Below are positions 1-4,638 of a DNA stretch of 5,679 nt, piece after piece (position 1 is the stretch's first letter; each line of letters starts with the position of its first letter). Under the pieces are notes generated by a model. It saw nothing but the letters and a program-made list of their open reading frames with translations, did not search any database and had not been told where the DNA came from. A program made the position numbers and the translations under genes. Source of the DNA: Caldilineae bacterium (GTDB taxonomy: Bacteria > Chloroflexota > Anaerolineae > J102). The stretch covers positions 5,619-11,297 of the forward strand of contig DUEF01000033.1 in assembly GCA_011176555.1 (NCBI GenBank). The letters run 5' to 3'.

Positions 1-66
1 GCGTCGGAAGCGGGGCTCTTGCGGGCGATGGGGTACGTGCTGGAGCGGGCGATCAAGCGCGATTAG
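1..66 (+). CDS. C-terminal end of an unidentified protein (5' end outside window)
   Basis: An open frame enters the window at base 1 and ends at TAG 64-66, giving 21 residues (ending LERAIKRD). The segment is charged and probably helical (GLLRAMGYVLERAIKRD). It is too short for me to recognise a family. Codon choice is GC-rich, unlike the small gene that follows 30 bases later on the same strand, which suggests this is a resident gene and the next two frames are an insertion behind it. No terminator hairpin is visible in the 30-base gap, so read-through into the next gene is possible. Confidence 0.5.
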   Translation, partial: ASEAGLLRAMGYVLERAIKRD

Positions 67-96
67 CGCCTCCCTCTGTCCACAGGAGCTGAACAC

Positions 97-297
97 ATGG
101 AAAGGGATTTGAATTCAGTTCCACCAGCAAGCGGTGTGGTTATCGTGCCACCGAAAAGCGATCCAGCGTCGCTCGCAGAGGCCCGCAGGCTTGACGCAGA
201 AATCCGAACGGCAATAGCTAGGCAAGAAACGGACGAACCCGACATGAGTTTTGACGAATGGTTGAGCGCCAGAAGAGGGCGGCAGTGGTTGGGATAG
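97..297 (+). CDS. Small antitoxin-like hypothetical protein (66 aa), upstream of a PIN-type remnant
   Basis: The start ATG at 97 has a clear ribosome-binding site, AGGAG at 84-88, eight bases upstream. The protein is small and hydrophilic. It has a Val/Pro-rich N-terminus (SGVVIVPPKS), a charged, probably helical middle (residues 25-45, EARRLDAEIRTAIARQE), and a C-terminal MSFDEWLSARRGRQWLG segment. I recognise no DNA-binding fold by name. The case for an antitoxin is contextual: a second frame starting VVGIDTDILVLAF, typical of a PIN-domain toxin N-terminus, begins inside its last codons with its own ribosome-binding site. Small partner upstream and PIN protein downstream with overlap is the usual VapBC-like order. 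Base composition is lower in GC than the neighbouring metabolic genes (codons such as AAT, TCA, GTT, ATA), consistent with acquisition. The gene itself looks intact, but its function is unproven. Confidence 0.6.
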   Translation: MERDLNSVPPASGVVIVPPKSDPASLAEARRLDAEIRTAIARQETDEPDMSFDEWLSARRGRQWLG

Positions 298-425
298 ATA
301 CAGATATACTGGTTCTCGCCTTCAAATTCCCACAATCAGCAATTTCGTCGGTGCGATCTTCAGCTTGCATATTGGACATGGCTACCGCTGAGCCAGGGTC
401 TCAAAGAGCTCACGGTTTTGTGTAA
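285..425 (+). pseudogene. Truncated PIN-domain toxin remnant
   Basis: A GTG at 285 lies five bases after AGAGGG (274-279) and opens a frame overlapping the preceding stop by 13 bases, a coupled toxin-antitoxin arrangement. Its first residues, VVGIDTDILVLAF, match the N-terminal beta strand of PIN nucleases, where the Asp of I-D-T is the first metal-binding acidic residue and a hydrophobic I/V-L-V run follows. After about residue 16 the sequence (PQSAISSVRSSACIL...) no longer looks like PIN, and the frame stops at TAA 423-425 after 46 residues; PIN toxins are usually about 130-150. I could not follow the rest of the domain in either other forward frame up to 640, so the loss looks like a deletion rather than one frameshift. 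The alternative is chance resemblance of about 13 residues. Confidence 0.45.
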
Positions 426-513
426 TCAGTCGTTGGGTGAAAGGCACAGCGCTTTCGGCGAAGCGGCTCCGTTGATCTCGTTTTCCTTGTCAACGATGAC
501 GACGCTCGCAGAT

Positions 514-542
514 TTGACAATCCCGTCTGCGGGTATTATTAT
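514..542 (+). promoter_or_regulatory. Sigma70-type promoter for the LacI-family gene
   Basis: TTGACA at 514-519 (perfect -35), a 17-base spacer, then TATTAT at 537-542 (5 of 6 with TATAAT). The predicted start point is near 549-551, giving an untranslated leader of about 88 bases before the ATG at 638. A second TATTAT at 534-539 would give a poor 14-base spacer. The palindromic operator begins at 552, directly on the start point. Confidence 0.75.
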
Positions 543-551
543 TGTCTTTGC

Positions 552-567
552 GTGCAAACGTTTGCAC
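552..567 (+). promoter_or_regulatory. Palindromic LacI-family operator (O1)
   Basis: GTGCAAACGTTTGCAC is a perfect 16-base palindrome with the central CpG expected for LacI/GalR/PurR-family operators, where the repressor hinge helix inserts a leucine into the minor groove. It covers roughly +1 to +18 of the promoter at 514-542, so a bound repressor would block initiation or early elongation. It lies 70 bases before the start codon of a LacI-family gene. The likely binder is that gene's own product; this is inference from position and symmetry. Confidence 0.8.
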
Positions 568-579
568 ACCTCGCCTCTA

Positions 580-587
580 ATTTGCAC
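580..587 (+). promoter_or_regulatory. Possible operator half-site
   Basis: ATTTGCAC repeats the right half of O1 (GTTTGCAC, 560-567) with one difference and is displaced by exactly 20 bases, about two helical turns. No matching left half is present, so on its own it would be a weak site. It could be chance. Confidence 0.25.
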
Positions 588-627
588 CACTCACTCGGTT
601 ATATTTCTTCAAACGGCCATTATCTCG

Positions 628-643
628 TCACAAACGTATGCAC
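628..643 (+). promoter_or_regulatory. Second, degenerate operator (O2) over the start codon
   Basis: TCACAAACGTATGCAC matches the perfect O1 palindrome at 12 of 16 positions and keeps the AAACGT core. Its right half matches at 7 of 8. The ATG start codon at 638-640 lies inside it. Centre-to-centre distance from O1 is 76 bases, close to seven helical turns, which would place both sites on the same DNA face. An auxiliary roadblock or looping site is plausible. Confidence 0.45.
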
Positions 644-1654
644 AACCGTCCCTCCATCAAAGACATCGCCCGCCGGGCAGACGTCGCACCCTCCACCGTC
701 AGCCGCGCTTTGGCCGGTTCGACCCGGGTCAGCGCGGCCACGCGCCAACGCATCGAAGCCATCGCCGCGGAAATGGATTACACCCCCAGCGCCGCGGCCC
801 GCTCCCTGGTGACCGGCGCCAGCAAAACCCTGGGCATCCTCGTCCCCGGCCTCAGCGACCCCTACATCGCCGCGGTCATGGAGGGCATCGAGGCCAGCAG
901 CGCGGCCGCAGGCTACCAACACGTCATCGCCAGCACTGGCGGGGACCCAGAACGAGAAATCCGGGCTGTACGCATGTTGGCGGGGTACAATCCAGACGGT
1001 CTGATCATCCTCAGTTCGCGGGCGGGCAAGGCCTATCTCAACATCCTGCCCACATTGAACATGCCCGTGGCGTTCGTCAACAGCGCTCAAATCGGCGACA
1101 GCGTCCTCTCCATCGCCACAGACAATGAACACGGCGGCTGGTTGGCCACCCGCCACCTGTTGGAATTGGGGCACAAACGCATCGCCTACCTGGGCGGCCC
1201 CTCCCGCGGGAGATCGCAGCAGGCGCGGGCGGCGGGCTACCGGCGAGCGCTGCATGAGGCCGGAATCCCCTTCGATCCCGCCCTGCTCCTGGCGGGGGAC
1301 GGCTCGATTGACGCGGGGCAGGCCGCACTCCGTCACATCCTCTCCCTGCCGGAAGACGTGCGCCCCACCGCTGTGTTTTGCTACAACGACCTCTGCGCCC
1401 TCGGCTTGCTGGCGCATGCCCGCAAACACGGCCTGCCCGTCCCCGAATCCCTCTCGGTCATTGGCTTCGACGACATTCCCATCGCCGCCATCAGCGCCCC
1501 GCCCCTGACCACCATCGAACAGCGTACAACGGAACTGGGCCAACTGGCCGTGGATAGCATCTTCGCCGCGCTCCGCCAGGAACCGGTCGCCGACATCCGG
1601 CTACGCGGCGAACTCATCGTCCGCGCCAGCACCTGCACTTTGAGTGAAACGTAA
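638..1654 (+). CDS. LacI/GalR-family transcriptional regulator
   Basis: A complete 338-residue DNA-binding repressor of usual family length. Residues 6-27 form the N-terminal helix-turn-helix (SIKDIARRADVAPSTVSRAL). Residues 48-57 (YTPSAAARSL) are the hinge helix with the leucine used for minor-groove insertion. From about residue 64 (TLGILVPGLSDPYI) the periplasmic-binding-protein-like sensor domain begins, with TDNEHGGWLATRHLLELGHKRIAYLGGP at 161-188, the effector-pocket region FCYNDLCALG at 247-256 and VIGFDDIPIA at 274-283. The ATG at 638 is chosen because the HTH starts five residues later. It has no Shine-Dalgarno sequence, and the weak operator O2 overlaps it. The effector cannot be read from sequence; sugars are usual for the family. 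The next gene is inositol-phosphate synthase, but no good operator lies before it, so ino1 as a target is only a possibility. Self-repression through O1 is the best-supported role. Confidence 0.93.
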   Translation: MHNRPSIKDIARRADVAPSTVSRALAGSTRVSAATRQRIEAIAAEMDYTPSAAARSLVTGASKTLGILVPGLSDPYIAAVMEGIEASSAAAGYQHVIASTGGDPEREIRAVRMLAGYNPDGLIILSSRAGKAYLNILPTLNMPVAFVNSAQIGDSVLSIATDNEHGGWLATRHLLELGHKRIAYLGGPSRGRSQQARAAGYRRALHEAGIPFDPALLLAGDGSIDAGQAALRHILSLPEDVRPTAVFCYNDLCALGLLAHARKHGLPVPESLSVIGFDDIPIAAISAPPLTTIEQRTTELGQLAVDSIFAALRQEPVADIRLRGELIVRASTCTLSET

Positions 1655-1715
1655 AAATTTGTCGCCGGAACCACCTCTTACAGGGTTACACTGCAAAATA
1701 TGCGTTAATCCGTGT

Positions 1716-1771
1716 TGCGTCGTGCGTGGTCCGTTCGCTCGATACCAACTTGACGGAACACGTAATACGGA
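1716..1771. repeat. Imperfect inverted repeat with CGTGTTG/ACGGAACACG-type units
   Basis: Arms 1716-1734 and 1753-1771 can pair at 15 of 19 positions, one of them G-U, around an 18-base loop. The inner five pairs are TCCGT/ACGGA and the next block is GTGCGTG against CACGTA. Each arm is built from short CGT- or ACG-headed words (CGTGTTG, CGTCGTG, CGTGGTC on the left; ACGGAACACG, TAATACGGA on the right), so it looks like a decayed intergenic repeat unit. No U tract follows, so it is not an intrinsic terminator. Confidence 0.45.
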
Positions 1772-1857
1772 GCAGGCCGCTATTTGATTGTGGCTTCGCC
1801 ACCTTAATGTTTTACGCATGACGAAAATCACTCACCAACCATTCATCAAACATCCCC

Positions 1858-1864
1858 AAGGAGA
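1858..1864 (+). promoter_or_regulatory. Ribosome-binding site that fixes the ino1 start
   Basis: AAGGAGA lies ten bases before the ATG at 1875. An in-frame TTG at 1788 would add 29 residues (including LRHLNVLRMTKITHQPF) that precede the conserved N-terminus and have no ribosome-binding site, so 1875 is preferred. Confidence 0.8.
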
Positions 1865-1874
1865 ATCCATCCCC

Positions 1875-3002
1875 ATGTCGAACAAAGTCCGTGTCGCCAT
1901 CGCTGGCGTAGGCAACTGCGCCTCCTCCCTCATCCAGGGCGTTTACTACTACCGCGACGCCAATCCCAATGACGATGTCCCCGGCCTGATGCACGTCAAG
2001 CTGGGCGATTACCATGTCAGCGACATCGAATTCACCGCCGCCTTCGACGTCGATGCCGATAAGGTCGGCAAAGACCTCTCGCAGGCGATTTTTTCCGGGC
2101 AAAACAACACCTACCGCTTCGCTGAACCGCCGCACATGGGCGTCACAGTGCAGAAAGGACCGATGCTGGACGGCATTGGCCTTTATCTGAGCCAGGTGAT
2201 CACGGAATCGTCCGCGCCGGTCGCGCCGGTCGCCGACATCCTGCGCGAGACCCAAACGGATGTCCTCGTCAACTACATGCCGGTGGGCAGCGAAGAAGCC
2301 ACGCACTTTTACGCCGAACAAGCCATGCAGGCGGGCTGCGCCTTCGTGAACGCCATCCCCGTCTTCATCGCCAGCGATCCCGAGTGGCAACGACGCTTTC
2401 AGGAAGCAGGCGTCCCCATCATCGGTGACGACATCAAGAGCCAGGTGGGGGCCACCATCACCCATCGCGTGCTGACTCGGCTCTTCGAGGATAGAGGGGT
2501 CAAGGTGGACCGCACCTACCAGCTCAACTTCGGCGGCAACACCGACTTCATGAACATGTTGGAACGCTCGCGCCTGGAGAGCAAGAAAATCTCCAAAACC
2601 ACCGCGGTCACCAGCCAGATCAGCACCCGTGAATTGCCTGCCGAGGACATCCATGTCGGCCCAAGTGACTACATCCCCTGGCTCCATGACCGCAAATGGT
2701 GTCACATCCGCATCGAAGGCACCACCTTCGGCGATGTCCCGCTCGACATGGAACTGAAGCTGGAAGTGTGGGACAGCCCCAACAGCGCCGGCGTTATCAT
2801 CGACTCGGTGCGCTGCGCCAAGATCGCCCTCGATCGCGGGCTGAGCGGAGCGCTCGTCGCGCCCAGCGCCTATCTCAAGAAATCGCCTCCCGTGCAATTC
2901 ACCGACGATGTGGCCCGGCGCATGATCGAAGAATTCATTGCCGGAGAAAACAACGAAACGCTGCCGGTCAGCGTCCCCGTGCGCGAGCGGGTTATGGCCT
3001 GA
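1875..3002 (+). CDS. ino1: Inositol-3-phosphate (myo-inositol-1-phosphate) synthase
   Basis: The 375-residue protein is close to the short bacterial/archaeal form (mycobacterial Ino1 is about 367) rather than the ~530-residue eukaryotic form. The enzyme uses bound NAD+ to convert glucose 6-phosphate to 1L-myo-inositol 3-phosphate in the cytosol, the entry step to inositol lipids and inositol-based solutes or thiols. Visible features are the Rossmann start VRVAIAGVGNCASSLIQG (5-22), LVNYMPVGSEEAT (131-143), FVNAIPVFIASDP (157-169), the hallmark GDDIKSQVGAT (184-194) with its conserved lysine, LNFGGNTDFMNM (217-228), the lysine-rich SRLESKKISK (232-241), and SVRCAKIALDRGLSGALVAPSAYLKKSPP (311-339) with further conserved lysines. 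Nothing essential appears missing. It is followed by its own terminator, and the aspartate-pathway genes beyond have their own promoter, so it is probably a single-gene unit. Which inositol product is made cannot be told from here, as no phosphatase or lipid gene is in view. Confidence 0.95.
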   Translation: MSNKVRVAIAGVGNCASSLIQGVYYYRDANPNDDVPGLMHVKLGDYHVSDIEFTAAFDVDADKVGKDLSQAIFSGQNNTYRFAEPPHMGVTVQKGPMLDGIGLYLSQVITESSAPVAPVADILRETQTDVLVNYMPVGSEEATHFYAEQAMQAGCAFVNAIPVFIASDPEWQRRFQEAGVPIIGDDIKSQVGATITHRVLTRLFEDRGVKVDRTYQLNFGGNTDFMNMLERSRLESKKISKTTAVTSQISTRELPAEDIHVGPSDYIPWLHDRKWCHIRIEGTTFGDVPLDMELKLEVWDSPNSAGVIIDSVRCAKIALDRGLSGALVAPSAYLKKSPPVQFTDDVARRMIEEFIAGENNETLPVSVPVRERVMA

Positions 3003-3030
3003 AAACGATTGACCTTTCCTTCTACTGAAA

Positions 3031-3064
3031 ACGGCGGCGCAAATGTTTTTGCGTCGCCGTCTTT
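3031..3064 (+). terminator. Intrinsic terminator after ino1
   Basis: ACGGCGGCGCAAA (3031-3043) pairs with TTTGCGTCGCCGT (3048-3060) in a 13-bp stem with one G-U pair and a four-base loop (TGTT), followed by CTTT. The stem begins 29 bases after the ino1 stop. The U tract is short, but the stem is very stable. The AAAA before the stem would serve as a U tract on the opposite strand, so it may be bidirectional. Confidence 0.8.
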
Positions 3065-3066
3065 GG

Positions 3067-3095
3067 TTGACGCCAGATTCGCTCCGTGCTAAACT
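3067..3095 (+). promoter_or_regulatory. Sigma70-type promoter for the aspartate kinase-homoserine dehydrogenase pair
   Basis: TTGACG (3067-3072, 5 of 6), a 17-base spacer, and TAAACT (3090-3095, 4 of 6 including the key first TA and final T). The predicted start is around 3101-3103. It starts three bases beyond the ino1 terminator, which separates the two transcription units cleanly. Confidence 0.65.
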
Positions 3096-3101
3096 CGCTC
3101 C

Positions 3102-3194
3102 AGCTTGAACGATTGTCTGAATCACTCAGGCCAACTGCATAGTTGCAGGCGCAGACGCTTGCCCTCTCCTCATGCTGAGAGGGCTTTTCCTTTT
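3102..3194 (+). promoter_or_regulatory. Structured 5' leader with attenuator ahead of aspartate kinase
   Basis: Between the predicted transcription start and the kinase start codon lies a leader of about 135 nt. Its first part can fold as an outer helix GTCTG (3115-3119) with CAGAC (3152-3156), enclosing GCC (3130-3132)/GGC (3148-3150) and AACT (3133-3136)/AGTT (3141-3144) with a GCAT loop. An intrinsic terminator follows at 3161-3194. CTCAG (3125-3129) is complementary to CTGAG (3175-3179) in the terminator's 3' side, a possible but short antiterminator. The layout resembles a riboswitch or attenuation leader. I do not recognise the lysine riboswitch or T-box consensus, and I see no leader peptide rich in Thr, Ile, Lys or Met codons. 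The ligand or signal is unknown. Confidence 0.45.
3161..3194 (+). terminator. Intrinsic terminator inside the aspartate kinase leader
   Basis: GCCCTCTC (3161-3168) pairs perfectly with GAGAGGGC (3177-3184) across an eight-base loop, followed at once by TTTTCCTTTT (3185-3194). It lies downstream of the promoter at 3067-3095 and 40 bases before the kinase ATG, so it would stop transcripts before the gene unless overridden. An upstream in-frame ATG (3172) falls in its loop. Confidence 0.7.
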
Positions 3195-3234
3195 CAAAAC
3201 ACCCATCCCGCTCAAGGCATTATTGCTTCTGATC

Positions 3235-4638
3235 ATGCTCGTACTCAAATTCGGCGGCACATCCGTCGGCGACGCCAAAGCGATTGCTCAGGTGGCGCAA
3301 ATCATCGCAGAAACAAAAGAACAAGACCCAAACACCGTCGTCGTCACCTCCGCCATGAGGGGCGTCACCAACATCCTCATCGCCGCCGCCCACGCCGCCG
3401 CGGACGGCGATGAACAACCTTATCGCGACGCCCGCAGCGAACTCCTGCTCAAACACCAGATCGTGGCGGGGCAACTGATCGAAGATGGCGTTGAACGCGC
3501 CGCGTATGGCCGCATGATCGACGACCGGCTGCGCTCCTTCGAGCGCCTCTGCCATTCCATCCACGTGTTGGGCGAACTCACCGTGCGGGGGCTGGACGTG
3601 GTTTCGGGGCTGGGCGAACGCATGGCCGCGCCGTTGCTGGCCGCGGTGTTACGCGCCAACGGCGTCGAGGCCGAGTGGGTGGACGCAGCGGAGATCATCG
3701 TCACCGACGACGCGTTCGGCAGGGCCGCGCCGCTGTTGGAACAAACCTGCGCTCGCTCGAACGACCGCCTGCGCTCGTTGCTGGAGCAGGGCAAGACGCC
3801 CATCGTCACCGGGTTCGTTGGGGCCACAGAAAATGGCGTCGCCACCACCCTGGGCCGGGGTGGCTCCGACTATTCCGCCGCCATCCTCGCTTCCTGTCTG
3901 AACGCGGACGAAGTGCAGATCTGGACCGATGTGGATGGCGTCCTCACCGCCGATCCCCGTATCGTCCCCGAAGCCCACACCCTGTCGCAGCTAAGCTACG
4001 CCGAGGCTGCGGAACTCGCCTACTTCGGGGCGAAGGTGCTGCACCCCAAGACCATCCTGCCCGCGGTCGAGGCCTCTGTGCCCATCCGCATCGCCAACAC
4101 CTTCAATCCCCAGGGCCCCACCACCCTGGTGCTGCCCGACACGGCGCAAAACGGCTCGGTCAAAGCCATCTCCGCCATCAAGCGGCTTTCCCTGATCAAC
4201 GTGGAAGGCAAAGGCATGATCGGCGTTCCCGGCATCGCCGCCCGCACCTTCAAGGCCGTGGCGGAGGCCGACGCCAATGTCTTGATGATCAGCCAATCCT
4301 CTTCCGAACAGAGCATTTGTTTCGCCATTCCCGAGGAGGATACGCCCGGCGTCATCGCTTCTCTGGAAGATGAATTGGAACTGGAGCTGGCCCGCCACTA
4401 CATCGACCGCATCCGGGCCATGCACGACATCGTGATCATCGCCATTGTCGGCGCGGGCATGAGGGGCACGCCGGGCATTGCGGCGCGTGTTTTCAACGCA
4501 CTGGGCAAAGCCCAGATCAACGTCATCGCCCTGGCGCAAGGCTCCAGCGAAGTCAACATCTCTTTGATCGTCGCGGAGAAGGACGCAGATGAAGCGGTGC
4601 GCCAAATCCACGCATCCTTCTTCTCGCCCCGGACATGA
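3235..4638 (+). CDS. lysC: Aspartate kinase (monofunctional, two C-terminal ACT domains)
   Basis: The 467-residue enzyme phosphorylates L-aspartate with ATP to 4-phospho-L-aspartate, the first step towards lysine, threonine and methionine. The amino-acid-kinase domain covers about 1-300: the ATP-site start KFGGTSVGDA (5-14), VVVTSAMRGVTN (35-46), SGLGERMAAPLLAAVL (124-139), TLGRGGSDYSAAILA (205-219) and the nucleotide-binding WTDVDGVLTADPRIV (230-244), then ELAYFGAKVLHPKT (260-273). Two ACT domains follow, about 315-385 (INVEGKGMIGVPGIAARTF) and 398-462 (IVGAGMRGTPGIAARVF, ending QGSSEVNISLIV), implying allosteric control by a pathway amino acid. The ACT signatures resemble the kinase half of ThrA. 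I place the start at ATG 3235 because MLVLKFGGTS is the family's usual N-terminus; an upstream ATG at 3172 would add 21 hydrophobic residues and lies in a terminator loop. No good Shine-Dalgarno is present (AAGG at 3214-3217 is 17 bases away). The gene overlaps the next one by four bases. lysC and thrA-type naming are both defensible. Confidence 0.93.
   Translation: MLVLKFGGTSVGDAKAIAQVAQIIAETKEQDPNTVVVTSAMRGVTNILIAAAHAAADGDEQPYRDARSELLLKHQIVAGQLIEDGVERAAYGRMIDDRLRSFERLCHSIHVLGELTVRGLDVVSGLGERMAAPLLAAVLRANGVEAEWVDAAEIIVTDDAFGRAAPLLEQTCARSNDRLRSLLEQGKTPIVTGFVGATENGVATTLGRGGSDYSAAILASCLNADEVQIWTDVDGVLTADPRIVPEAHTLSQLSYAEAAELAYFGAKVLHPKTILPAVEASVPIRIANTFNPQGPTTLVLPDTAQNGSVKAISAIKRLSLINVEGKGMIGVPGIAARTFKAVAEADANVLMISQSSSEQSICFAIPEEDTPGVIASLEDELELELARHYIDRIRAMHDIVIIAIVGAGMRGTPGIAARVFNALGKAQINVIALAQGSSEVNISLIVAEKDADEAVRQIHASFFSPRT

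Larger units (their letters stand above)
1655..1874 (+). other. Intergenic region between the LacI-family gene and ino1
   Basis: This 220-base non-coding gap has no intrinsic terminator after the regulator and no convincing promoter. TTGACG at 1750-1755 has no -10 at proper spacing. TTGATT (1784-1789) with TAATGT (1805-1810) has a 15-base spacer and is weak. It contains the imperfect inverted repeat listed separately and a small hairpin GTGGC-TTC-GCCAC at 1790-1802, close ahead of the ino1 ribosome-binding site. Expression of ino1 may come by read-through from upstream or from a promoter type I cannot recognise. Confidence 0.5.

Noticed and set aside
450..465. Small hairpin CGCTT-TCGGCG-AAGCG
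   Set aside because: It is a five-base stem in non-coding DNA with no U tract and no positional relation to a gene, so chance is likely.
382..489. Minus-strand 35-codon frame ending PFTQRLITQNRELFETLAQR
   Set aside because: The C-terminal residues look protein-like and could be a gene fragment, but the frame has no ATG (only a GTG at 447), no ribosome-binding site, and is too short to identify.
418..1128. Plus-strand frame of 236 codons running into the LacI-family gene
   Set aside because: It crosses the promoter and operator, then reads the regulator in the wrong frame, giving an Arg/His/Pro-rich translation.
620..1543. Long minus-strand open frame (307 codons) opposite the LacI-family gene
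   Set aside because: It is antisense to a clear family member in GC-rich coding DNA. Its translation is Gly/Asp/Val-rich with no recognisable domain, as expected for a codon-bias shadow.
1692..1704. TGCAAAATATGCG as a LacI-family operator for ino1
   Set aside because: The left half matches TGCAAA, but the site lacks the CG centre and has the wrong spacing between halves.
1812..3125. Minus-strand open frame of 437 codons opposite ino1
   Set aside because: It is fully antisense to a well-supported gene and runs through the ino1 terminator. The translation has the low-complexity look of a shadow frame.
3102..3234. Lysine riboswitch or T-box as the identity of the lysC leader
   Set aside because: The leader is shorter than a typical lysine riboswitch, and I could not find the conserved motifs of either class; a covariance-model search would settle this.
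3172..3235. Upstream ATG at 3172 as the start of aspartate kinase
   Set aside because: It lies in the loop of the leader terminator, lacks a ribosome-binding site, and would add 21 hydrophobic residues not expected before the KFGGTS motif.
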